The translations under genes and the position numbers were made by a program. Positions 11,585 through 21,822 of a stretch of 64,000 nucleotides of DNA are shown here, piece by piece. This DNA is from Sphingomonas panni. GTDB lineage: Bacteria > Pseudomonadota > Alphaproteobacteria > Sphingomonadales > Sphingomonadaceae. Where the stretch lies: the NCBI RefSeq assembly GCF_022664435.1, contig NZ_JAKREU010000007.1:203421-267420 (forward strand). Direction: 5' to 3'. Under the pieces are notes generated by a model that worked only from the letters and a program-made list of their open reading frames with translations, did no database searches and was not told the origin of the DNA. Each line of letters begins with the position of its first letter. The first letter of the stretch is position 1.

Positions 11585-12328
11585 ATGCCGTACCAAGACC
11601 TCCCTCCCCCGCCCGCCGGCCTGCTCGACGATGCCGGCCTGTTCCTCGATTTCGACGGCACGCTCGTCAAACTGGCCGACAAGCCCGATGGCGTGACCGT
11701 CGACCCGGCGCTCCGGGCGCTGCTCGCCCGCCTGCCCGCCCGGCTGAAGGGCCGCGTCGCGATCGTCAGCGGTCGGTCCATCGAACAGATCGACGGCTTT
11801 CTGGGCGACACCATCCGCGACTTCGCGGTCGTCGGCAGCCATGGCGCGGAAATCCGCCCCGCCGGCGGCACCACCCTCCTGCCCGACCGCCCCGCAAGCT
11901 TGAGCGCGGCCGAACGCGCCTTTACCGACCGCTTCGCCGACGATCCCCGGATCGTGATCGAGATCAAGACATTGGGCGTCGCGATCCATTATCGGGGGGC
12001 CCCCGAGGTCGAACAGGAGGCGCACGCGCTGGTCGATGCCTTCGCCCAGCGCGACGGGCTGACGGCGCAGGCAGGCAAGATGATGATCGAATTGCGCATG
12101 GCCGGCCATGACAAGGGCACCGCGATCGCGACCCTGTGCGAGGACGCACCCTTTGCCGGGCATTCGCCCGTCTTCGTCGGCGATGACCTGACCGACGAAC
12201 CGGGCATGGTGGTCGCCGCGCATCATGGCGGGGCGGGCATCCTGATCGGACCGATGCGCGACACCGCCGCCGCCTACCGGCTGGACGATGTCGCCGCCTT
12301 CCTCGACTGGCTGGAGAACAACGCATGA
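11585..12328 (+). CDS. otsB: Trehalose-6-phosphate phosphatase
   Basis: Removes phosphate from trehalose-6-phosphate to give trehalose, an osmo- and desiccation protectant. It is a HAD-superfamily enzyme of 247 residues: motif I DFDGTLVKL (about residues 23-31) with the nucleophilic Asp, motif II VSGR, the GSHGAEIR block, KGTAI and the C-terminal GDDLTDE metal-binding motif. The start MPYQDLPPPP was chosen because the upstream in-frame sequence reaches into the region next to the repeat and is not family-like. It overlaps the next gene by four bases (ATGA), starting the coupled otsB-GH15-otsA operon. Confidence 0.95.
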   Translation: MPYQDLPPPPAGLLDDAGLFLDFDGTLVKLADKPDGVTVDPALRALLARLPARLKGRVAIVSGRSIEQIDGFLGDTIRDFAVVGSHGAEIRPAGGTTLLPDRPASLSAAERAFTDRFADDPRIVIEIKTLGVAIHYRGAPEVEQEAHALVDAFAQRDGLTAQAGKMMIELRMAGHDKGTAIATLCEDAPFAGHSPVFVGDDLTDEPGMVVAAHHGGAGILIGPMRDTAAAYRLDDVAAFLDWLENNA

Positions 12329-14121
12329 CCGCGACGATGGACCTTTGGCCGATCGGTAATTGCCAGGTGTCGGCGCTGGTCGACCGCAACGGGCGCTTCG
12401 TGTGGGGCTGCCTGCCGCGGGTCGATGGCGATCCCGCCTTTTCCTCGCTGCTGGACGACCGGCGGCGCGGATCGGACGGGGCGTTCGGTTTCTGGGAAAT
12501 CGACCTCGACGGCTGTGTCGAGACGCAGCAGACCTATATCCGCAATACGCCGGTGCTGGTGACGCGCCATGTCGATGCGGACGGCAATGCGATCGAGGTC
12601 GTCGACTTCTGTCCGCGCTTCAAGCGGCATGACCGGATGTACCGCCCGGTCGCCTTCTGCCGGATCGTCCGCCCGCTGGCCGGTTCCCCTCGCATCCGCG
12701 TCCGGCTGCGCCCCTCGGTCGACTGGGGCAGCGCGCCGGCCGAGCGCACGCGCGGGTCGAACCATATCCGCTACCTGCTGGATCAGGAGGCGATCCGCCT
12801 GTCGACCAGCGCACCGGTCGGCTGGATCGAGGACGAGCGGCTGTTCCGCGTCGAGCGCACGCTGCACTTCTTCCTCGGCCCGGACGAAAGCTTCGCCGAC
12901 GAACTGCCCGCCTCGGTCGAGCGGATGCTGAAGAACACCATCGACGAATGGCGCCACTGGGTGCGCGGCCTCGCCACGCCGGTCGAATGGCAGCAGGCGG
13001 TGATCCGCAGCGCGATCACGCTCAAGCTGTGCCAGCATGAGGAAACCGGCGCGATCGTCGCCGCGCTGACCACGTCGATACCCGAACATGCGAATAGCGG
13101 GCGCAACTGGGACTATCGCTACTGCTGGATTCGCGACGCCTATTATACGGTGCAGGCGCTGAACCGCCTCGGCGCATTGGACGTGCTGGAGGGGTATCTC
13201 GAATATCTGCGCAACATCGTCGACAATGCCGCCGACGGGCAGATCCAGCCGCTCTACGGTGTGGGTGGCGAGGCGACTTTGGTCGAGCGCGAGGCCGAGG
13301 GGCTGGACGGCTATCGCGGCATGGGGCCGGTGCGGGTCGGCAACCAGGCCTATGAACAGGTCCAGCACGACGCGTACGGCCAGATCATCCTGTCGAACGC
13401 GCAAGGCTTCTTCGACCAGCGGCTGTTCCGCGTCGGCAAGCAGGCCGATTTCGAGGCGCTCGAACCCATTGGCGAGCGGGCGTGGCAAGCCTATGACAAG
13501 CCCGACGCAGGTCTCTGGGAACTGCGCACCAAGAGCCATGTCCACACCTACAGCGCGGCGATGTGCTGGGCGGCGTGCGACCGGCTCGCCAATGTCGCCG
13601 GCACGCTGGGGCTGACGGAGCGCGAGACCTTCTGGCGCGACCGGGCGACCGCGATGCGCACCAAGATCGAGCGCGAGGCATGGCGGCCCGAGACGAACCG
13701 CATGTCGGCGACCTTCGGCGGCGACGACCTCGACGCCAGCATCATCCAGCTGCTCGACCTGCGCTTCCTCGAACCCAGCGACCCGCGCTTCATCGGCACG
13801 CTGGAGGCGGTGGAAAAGGGCCTCCGGCGCGGCAGCCACATGCTGCGCTATGCGATCGAGGATGATTTCGGCCTGCCGCACACCGCGTTCAACGTCTGCA
13901 CCTTCTGGCTGATCGAGGCGCTGCACGCGACCGGCCGCGACGAGGATGCGCGCGAGCTGCTGGAAGAGATGCTGTCGCGCTGCACGCCTGCGGGTCTGCT
14001 GTCCGAGGATATCGACCCCGAAACCGGGGAACTCTGGGGGAATTACCCGCAAACCTACTCGCTGGTCGGCATGATCAATTCCGCCGTCCTGTTGAGCAAG
14101 TCATGGAATGTCGTCAGATGA
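12325..14121 (+). CDS. Glycoside hydrolase family 15 protein (glucoamylase/trehalase-like)
   Basis: A 598-residue protein with the GH15 arrangement: an N-terminal beta-sandwich domain (about 1-220) and a C-terminal (alpha/alpha)6 barrel with WDYRYCWIRDA, GYRGMGPVRVGNQAYEQVQHDAYG carrying the region of the catalytic acid, and the C-terminal SEDIDPETGELWGNYPQTYS region of the second acid. No signal peptide, so it is cytoplasmic. The family includes glucoamylases and bacterial trehalases. Its position between otsB and otsA, with ATGA overlaps on both sides, suggests it acts on trehalose or a related alpha-glucan, perhaps as a recycling branch. The exact substrate is inferred only from context. 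Confidence 0.9.
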   Translation: MTATMDLWPIGNCQVSALVDRNGRFVWGCLPRVDGDPAFSSLLDDRRRGSDGAFGFWEIDLDGCVETQQTYIRNTPVLVTRHVDADGNAIEVVDFCPRFKRHDRMYRPVAFCRIVRPLAGSPRIRVRLRPSVDWGSAPAERTRGSNHIRYLLDQEAIRLSTSAPVGWIEDERLFRVERTLHFFLGPDESFADELPASVERMLKNTIDEWRHWVRGLATPVEWQQAVIRSAITLKLCQHEETGAIVAALTTSIPEHANSGRNWDYRYCWIRDAYYTVQALNRLGALDVLEGYLEYLRNIVDNAADGQIQPLYGVGGEATLVEREAEGLDGYRGMGPVRVGNQAYEQVQHDAYGQIILSNAQGFFDQRLFRVGKQADFEALEPIGERAWQAYDKPDAGLWELRTKSHVHTYSAAMCWAACDRLANVAGTLGLTERETFWRDRATAMRTKIEREAWRPETNRMSATFGGDDLDASIIQLLDLRFLEPSDPRFIGTLEAVEKGLRRGSHMLRYAIEDDFGLPHTAFNVCTFWLIEALHATGRDEDARELLEEMLSRCTPAGLLSEDIDPETGELWGNYPQTYSLVGMINSAVLLSKSWNVVR

Positions 14122-15488
14122 GTCGCCTTATCGTCATCTCGAACCGGGTGCAGGCCCCGCAGCCGGGCACCGGCGGCGGCGCGCAGGGCGGGCTGGCCGT
14201 CGCGCTGAACGCCGCATTGGCCGAAGAGGACGGCATCTGGTTCGGCTGGTCGGGCGACACCAGCGACAATCGCGAACTGCGGTTCCAGACCTATGGCGGC
14301 GTCACCAGCGCGGTGATGGATCTGTCGGAGCAGGACGTCGAGGAATATTATGACGGCTATGCCAACCGCACCTTGTGGCCGCTATTCCACTACCGATTGG
14401 ACCTGACCGAGTTCGAACGCGATTTCCAGGGCGGCTATGAACGCGTAAACCGCGTGTTCGGCGAGCGTATCGGCCCGCATATCGAGCCGGACGATCTGGT
14501 GTGGGTCCATGATTACCACATGATCCCGCTCGGCTGGGTGTTGCGGCAACAGGGGATCACCAACCGCATCGGCTTCTTCCTGCACATTCCCTGGCCGCCG
14601 CGACGGTTGCTGACCGCGCTGCCCGACCATCGCCGCATGGTCGAGGCGCTGTTCGCCTATGACGTGGTGGGGTTCCAGAACGAGGAATGGCTCGACAGCT
14701 TCTTCAACTATGTGAAGGAGGAGATGGGCGGCACCATCGACGGCAACAACGTCACCGTCGGCGGGCGCACCATCTGCGCGATCAGCTGCCCGATCGGGAT
14801 CGAGGCGAAGGACTTCATCGCCGGGGCCGCCGGGCCGGTCGCGCGCGCGGCACAATTGAACCAGCTGGAAAGCGCGGTCGGGCGCAGCCTGATCGTCGGG
14901 GTCGACCGGCTGGACTATTCGAAGGGGCTGCCGGAGCGGTTCGCCGGTTACGAACGCTTCCTGCAGAACCATCCCGACCGGCGGGCTTTGGTCTATCTGC
15001 TGCAGATCGCGCCGCCGTCGCGCACCGCGGTGCAGACGTACCGCGACATCCGCAACACGCTGGAACAGATGTCGGGGCGGATCAACGGCGCCTATGCCGA
15101 TACCGACTGGGTCCCGATCCGCTATGTGAACAAGGGCTATCCGCGCGAGGTGCTGGCCGGCATCTATCGTGCGGCGCGCATCGGGCTGGTGACGCCGCTT
15201 CGCGACGGCATGAACCTGGTGGCGAAGGAATATGTCGCCGCGCAGGACCCGCGCGATCCGGGCGTGCTGATCCTGTCGCGCTTTGCCGGCGCGGCGCAGC
15301 AGCTGTCGGTCGGCGCGCTGATGGTGAACCCCTACAGTGCCGAGGATATCGCCGACGGCATCGACAAGGCGCTGAGGATGCCGCGCGCCGAACGCATCGA
15401 CCGGTGGCAGGCGATGATCGAGAATGTCGTCGACGAGGACGTCATCTGGTGGCGCAAGCGGTTCATCGGCGCGCTGTCGGCGGAGTAG
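14118..15488 (+). CDS. otsA: Trehalose-6-phosphate synthase
   Basis: GT20 retaining glycosyltransferase that joins UDP-glucose and glucose-6-phosphate into trehalose-6-phosphate. The 456 residues start with VISNRVQ, followed by GGLAVAL, FGWSGD, WVHDYHM, GFFLHIPWPP, GVDRLDYSKGLPER and RDGMNLVAKEY, all standard OtsA blocks for UDP-glucose and acceptor binding. The start at 14118 overlaps the GH15 stop codon (ATGA). Together with otsB it gives the complete OtsAB pathway in one three-gene operon. Confidence 0.96.
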   Translation: MSRLIVISNRVQAPQPGTGGGAQGGLAVALNAALAEEDGIWFGWSGDTSDNRELRFQTYGGVTSAVMDLSEQDVEEYYDGYANRTLWPLFHYRLDLTEFERDFQGGYERVNRVFGERIGPHIEPDDLVWVHDYHMIPLGWVLRQQGITNRIGFFLHIPWPPRRLLTALPDHRRMVEALFAYDVVGFQNEEWLDSFFNYVKEEMGGTIDGNNVTVGGRTICAISCPIGIEAKDFIAGAAGPVARAAQLNQLESAVGRSLIVGVDRLDYSKGLPERFAGYERFLQNHPDRRALVYLLQIAPPSRTAVQTYRDIRNTLEQMSGRINGAYADTDWVPIRYVNKGYPREVLAGIYRAARIGLVTPLRDGMNLVAKEYVAAQDPRDPGVLILSRFAGAAQQLSVGALMVNPYSAEDIADGIDKALRMPRAERIDRWQAMIENVVDEDVIWWRKRFIGALSAE

Positions 15489-15511
15489 GTCGGCGCGACG
15501 CCCTTTCCGTG

Positions 15512-15596
15512 GCGTCACCCCGGGCTTGACCCGGGGTCCCGCTTATACCCGCCGCCAGAAGAAGAAGCGGGACCCCGGATCAAGTCCGGGGTGACG
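15512..15596. repeat. Tight head-to-head pair of family A repeats
   Basis: Left arm 15512-15544 and right arm 15559-15596 are the same family as the arms around the GIY-YIG gene but are separated by only about 14 bases. Each arm carries its own stem: ACCCCGGG / CCCGGGGT on the left, and a version with paired changes on the right. It lies between the convergent otsA and fumarase genes, next to a family B pair. Confidence 0.85.
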
Positions 15597-15633
15597 ATGG
15601 TGGGGGGCGAACCGCCCGCCCCACCCCAATCGC

Positions 15634-15729
15634 CGTTCCCGCGCAGGCGGGAACCCATAGACGCTAACGGTTCAGGTAGAATTGCAAGCGTCAGCGTCTA
15701 TGGATTCCCGCCTTCGCGGGAATGACGGG
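15634..15729. repeat. Head-to-head pair of family B repeats
   Basis: Left arm CGTTCCCGC...GCGGGAACCCAT and right arm ATGGATTCCCGC...GCGGGAATGACGG are inverted copies with extra complementarity next to them (AGACGCT / AGCGTCT). The right arm contains a GATTC site, matching the GANTC motif of the cell-cycle methylase CcrM. It ends 11 bases before the fumarase stop. Confidence 0.85.
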
Positions 15730-15739
15730 AGGGCCGGAC

Positions 15740-17260
15740 TCACGCCCTCTCGAGCAACCGCTCCTTCGCGATCTTCTCCCGCCACACCAGCGGCGCGAGG
15801 TGGTGGACATTCTGCCCTTCGCTGTCGACCGCGACGGTGACCGGGAAATCCTGCACCTCGAACTCGTAGATCGCTTCCATGCCGAGGTCCTCGAACCCGA
15901 CGACCTTCGACCCCTTGATCGCGCGGGCGACGAGATAGGCCGCACCGCCCACCGCCATCAGATAGGCTGACTTGGCTTCCGCGATAGCCTTGGTCGCATC
16001 CGCACCACGCTCGGCCTTGCCGACCATCGCCAGCAGCCCCTGGTCGAGCATCATGCGGGTGAACTTGTCCATGCGGGTGGCGGTGGTGGGGCCGGCCGGG
16101 CCGACCACTTCCTCGCCGACCGGATCGACCGGCCCGACATAATAGATGACTCGCCCACGGAAATCGACGGGCAGCTCCTCGCCCTTCGCCAGCATGTCGG
16201 CGATCCGCTTGTGCGCCGCATCGCGGCCGGTCAGCATCTTGCCGTTGAGCAGCAGCCGGTCGCCATGTTTCCACGTCGCGACGACTTCCGGGGTCAGCGT
16301 GTCGAGATCGACGCGGATCGCCGCCTTGTCCGGCGTCCAGTTGACGTCGGGCCAGTCGGCAAGGTTCGGCTGTTCCAGATAGGCCGGACCGCTGCCGTCC
16401 AGCGTGAAATGCGCGTGACGGGTCGCGGCGCAGTTGGGGATCATGGCGACGGGCTTGGAGGCGGCGTGCGTCGGCCAGTCGAGGATCTTGACGTCCAGCA
16501 CGGTCGACAGGCCGCCCAGCCCCTGCGCACCGATGCCGAGCGCATTGACCTTGTCCATCAGTTCGATGCGCAGCGCCTCGACATCGGTCTGGGGGCCGCG
16601 CGCCTTCAGCTGGCCCATGTCGATCGGGGCCATCAGCGATTCCTTGGCCAGCAGCATCGCCTTTTCGGCGGTGCCGCCGATGCCGATGCCGATCATGCCC
16701 GGCGGGCACCAGCCGGCCCCCATTTGCGGGATCATCTCCAGCACCCAGTCGACGATCGAATCGCTGGGGTTCATCATCTTGAACTTGGACTTGTTTTCCG
16801 ACCCGCCGCCCTTGGCCGCGACATCGACGGATACCGTGTCGCCGGGCACCATTTCGACGTGCAGCACCGACGGCGTATTGTCCTTCGTATTGCGGCGGGT
16901 GAACGCCGGGTCGGCGAGGATCGATGCGCGCAGCTTGTTTTCCGGGTGCAGATACGCACGGCGCACGCCTTCGTCGACGACCTCCTGCAACGACCGGTCG
17001 CTGTCGAGGCGGCAATTCTGGCCCCATTTGACGAACACGGTGACGATGCCGGTATCCTGGCAGATCGGGCGATGCCCCTCCGCGCACATCCGGCTGTTGG
17101 TCAGGATTTGTGCGATCGCGTCCTTGGCCGCCGGGCTGGTCTCGGCGGCATAGGCTTCGCCCAGCGCGCGGATATAGTCCATCGGGTGATAATAGCTGAT
17201 GAACTGCAGCGCGTCGGCGACGCTGTCGATCAGGTCGGCTTCGGTGATGGTTACGGTCAT
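15740..17260 (-). CDS. fumA: Class I (iron-sulfur) fumarate hydratase
   Basis: Interconverts fumarate and malate in the TCA cycle using a [4Fe-4S] cluster. The 506-residue protein joins the alpha domain (cysteine-containing ICQDTGIVTVFVKWG, and GWCPPGMIGIGIGG) to the beta domain (GDRLLLNGKMLTGRDAAHKR, DFRGRVIYYVGPVDP, GPTTATRMD). Single-chain class I enzymes of this size are usual in Alphaproteobacteria. A related reading as L(+)-tartrate dehydratase is less likely, since those are two-subunit. The start MTVTITEADL was chosen over an in-frame ATG 84 bases upstream because the intervening residues are not family-like. Confidence 0.92.
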   Translation of the reverse strand: MTVTITEADLIDSVADALQFISYYHPMDYIRALGEAYAAETSPAAKDAIAQILTNSRMCAEGHRPICQDTGIVTVFVKWGQNCRLDSDRSLQEVVDEGVRRAYLHPENKLRASILADPAFTRRNTKDNTPSVLHVEMVPGDTVSVDVAAKGGGSENKSKFKMMNPSDSIVDWVLEMIPQMGAGWCPPGMIGIGIGGTAEKAMLLAKESLMAPIDMGQLKARGPQTDVEALRIELMDKVNALGIGAQGLGGLSTVLDVKILDWPTHAASKPVAMIPNCAATRHAHFTLDGSGPAYLEQPNLADWPDVNWTPDKAAIRVDLDTLTPEVVATWKHGDRLLLNGKMLTGRDAAHKRIADMLAKGEELPVDFRGRVIYYVGPVDPVGEEVVGPAGPTTATRMDKFTRMMLDQGLLAMVGKAERGADATKAIAEAKSAYLMAVGGAAYLVARAIKGSKVVGFEDLGMEAIYEFEVQDFPVTVAVDSEGQNVHHLAPLVWREKIAKERLLERA

Positions 17261-17385
17261 CGGGATCGGTCCGTGTCTGTCCAGAAAAATCTTTCCCGCC
17301 CTACAGGGGGACCGCGCCCGCTTGCAAAGAATTCGTTCATTCATCGCGCGCTATCCTCCTTTGGTAGCATGGCGGAGGACGCACA

Positions 17386-19464
17386 TTGACGGGCGGCGGT
17401 TTGAAGGCGGCATTGCGATCGCTGGTCCAGGGGACCGACGACAGCGCACGCGCGCCCGCCGACCGGGCCGAACGGCTGCTGCGCGAGGCGGAGAATCACA
17501 GCCCGAACTGGTTCTGGCAGACCGATCGCAACGGGCGCATCGCGTATCTGAGCGACAAGATCGTCGCGGTGTTCACCGGAATCGGGATCGATCCGATGGG
17601 CAAGCCGCTGGTCGACCTGTTGCGGATCGCCGGCGACGATGCGGCACAAGCCCCCCCGCCGGGCGACGCCGAACGTACCATCGCCTTCCATTTTTCGGCG
17701 CGCACCGCCTTTACCGACTATGCCGTCGCCCCGGCATCGCGCGGTCCGGGCGAGCATCACTGGACCGTCTCGGGCAGCCCGTTCACCGACCCTTATGGCC
17801 GGTTCGAAGGGTTCGTCGGCACCGGAACCGACCTTGCCGCCGTGCGCCAGTCGGACGCCGCGATCACCCGCCTCGCCCTGTTCGACAGCCTGACCGGGCT
17901 GGCCAACCGGCAACGGATGCGGATGTCGCTGGAACAGACGCTGGCCCAGCCTAGCTATGACGGTACCGCGCTGTTCCTGCTCGATCTCGACCGGTTCAAG
18001 GCGGTCAACGACACGATGGGCCATCCGGTCGGCGACGCATTGCTGAAACAGGTGGCGCAGCGGCTGCTGCGCACGGTCGGCGATGCCGGGCTGGTCGGGC
18101 GGCTGGGCGGCGACGAATTCCAGGTCGTCCTGCCGCGCATCGGCAGCCGGGCGGAAATGGCCACGCTGGCGCAGGCGATCATCACCGCGCTGTCGCAACC
18201 CTATTTCCTGAACGGTGCCGCCGTATCGATCGGCTGTTCCGTGGGCATCGCCGTATCGCCCGATCACGGTGTCGACCCCGACGCGCTGGTCGCCAATGCC
18301 GACCTCGCGCTCTATGCCGCCAAGGGCGCGGGACGCGGGGTCGCGCGCTTCTTCAACGACGCGATGCTCGATGGCGAACGGTCGCGGCGGCAGATGGAAT
18401 CCGACCTCCGCGTCGCACTGTCGCTCGACCAGATGCGGGTCGTCTATCAACCGGTGGTGGCGCTGGACGACAGCCGCATCACCGGGTTCGAGGCGCTGTT
18501 GCGCTGGGAACATCCGACGCGCGGCACGTTGCTGCCGCACGAGTTCCTGCCCATCGCCGAGGAATGCAAGCTGATCGAATCGATCGGCGAATGGGTGTTG
18601 CGCACCGCGTGCCACGACGCCGCCGCCTGGCCGGGCGACACCCGGCTGTCGGTCAACCTGTCGGGCACGCAGTTCGCCAACCCCGCCCTGCCCGCGATCA
18701 TCGCCAACGCCGTCGCCCGCTCGGGCCTGCCGGCCGAACGGCTCGAACTCGACCTCGAGGAAGCCGCCGTGCTGCGCGACGTGCCGGCCGCGATCGGCAC
18801 CTGCGCGGCGCTGCACGGCATCGGCGTGCGGATCGCGCTCAACGATTTCGGCGCGGGGCCGGGGTCGATGTCCTGCCTGCGCCGCGTCCCGTTCGACCGG
18901 ATCAAGATCGACCGGTCGTTCGTGCGCGGGGTCGGCGACCCCGAAGGGCGCAACGCCGCCGTCGTCCGGGCGATCGCGACGATGGCCGACGCGCTCGGCA
19001 TCGACACCACCGCCAAGGGCGTCGAATATCACGACGAACTGACCGTCCTGCGCGAACTCGGCTGTTCGGAGGTGCAGGGCTTCGTCTATGGCCAGCCGCT
19101 CGATGGCGCCAATGCGGCGGCGCGCCTGCTAGACGAGGGCGGCGCGCTCACCCCGCGCGGTCCCAAGGCACCCCGCCTGCCCCGTACCCGGATGCTGCGG
19201 TCGACCACGATCGAGGTGAACGGCACGCGCCGCTCCGCCCGCATCCGCGACCTGTCGAGCAACGGCGCGCTGATCGACCTGATCGATTTCGACGAATCGG
19301 CGATCGGCACGACGCTCAGGATCGATATCGGCGGTGGCCAGTGGACGGCGGCGACGCTGCGCTGGGCAGAGGACGGGCGCGCCGGGCTGCATTTCGACCA
19401 TCCGATAGTCGTGGAACGCCGCACGACCATCCGCCGGGCGGCGGGGCGCGGCACGGGCCAATAG
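17386..19464 (+). CDS. PAS-GGDEF-EAL-PilZ cyclic-di-GMP signalling protein
   Basis: A 692-residue cytoplasmic protein with four parts: a PAS-like sensor (about 30-155, NWFWQTDRNGRI), a diguanylate cyclase domain with intact GGDEF (241-245), an EAL phosphodiesterase domain (E369 A370 L371, then RWEH), and a C-terminal PilZ-type domain with RIRDLSSNGALI. The usual inhibitory RxxD site before GGDEF is not recognisable. In the EAL domain the metal-binding DDFGTG loop reads NDFGAG and AEGVE reads AKGVE, so phosphodiesterase activity may be lost or altered. The start is TTG, supported by GGAGG seven bases upstream. No transmembrane segment is seen. Confidence 0.9.
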   Translation: MTGGGLKAALRSLVQGTDDSARAPADRAERLLREAENHSPNWFWQTDRNGRIAYLSDKIVAVFTGIGIDPMGKPLVDLLRIAGDDAAQAPPPGDAERTIAFHFSARTAFTDYAVAPASRGPGEHHWTVSGSPFTDPYGRFEGFVGTGTDLAAVRQSDAAITRLALFDSLTGLANRQRMRMSLEQTLAQPSYDGTALFLLDLDRFKAVNDTMGHPVGDALLKQVAQRLLRTVGDAGLVGRLGGDEFQVVLPRIGSRAEMATLAQAIITALSQPYFLNGAAVSIGCSVGIAVSPDHGVDPDALVANADLALYAAKGAGRGVARFFNDAMLDGERSRRQMESDLRVALSLDQMRVVYQPVVALDDSRITGFEALLRWEHPTRGTLLPHEFLPIAEECKLIESIGEWVLRTACHDAAAWPGDTRLSVNLSGTQFANPALPAIIANAVARSGLPAERLELDLEEAAVLRDVPAAIGTCAALHGIGVRIALNDFGAGPGSMSCLRRVPFDRIKIDRSFVRGVGDPEGRNAAVVRAIATMADALGIDTTAKGVEYHDELTVLRELGCSEVQGFVYGQPLDGANAAARLLDEGGALTPRGPKAPRLPRTRMLRSTTIEVNGTRRSARIRDLSSNGALIDLIDFDESAIGTTLRIDIGGGQWTAATLRWAEDGRAGLHFDHPIVVERRTTIRRAAGRGTGQ

Positions 19465-19520
19465 GACGTCCCGCCGCATCGCGCCCATCTCCCCTTGATC
19501 GCCCTGCATCGCCCCGATAG

Positions 19521-21668
<2,148 letters not shown>

Positions 21669-21822
21669 CGTTTTTGCAACGCACCCAAAGAGACTGAGTT
21701 CCCCGCTTCCGGTTGTAGCAAAATAGAAATATGGCGCGTCCATTGGCGCCGGGACGGTGAATGCCACCGCCTGAACCAGCGTACTCGAGTCGCGCCACGA
21801 AACTGCGATTCAAAGGGGACTT

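Noticed and set aside
15512..15729. Possible CRISPR array
   Set aside because: The repeats are inverted pairs of two different families, without regular spacers or cas genes nearby.
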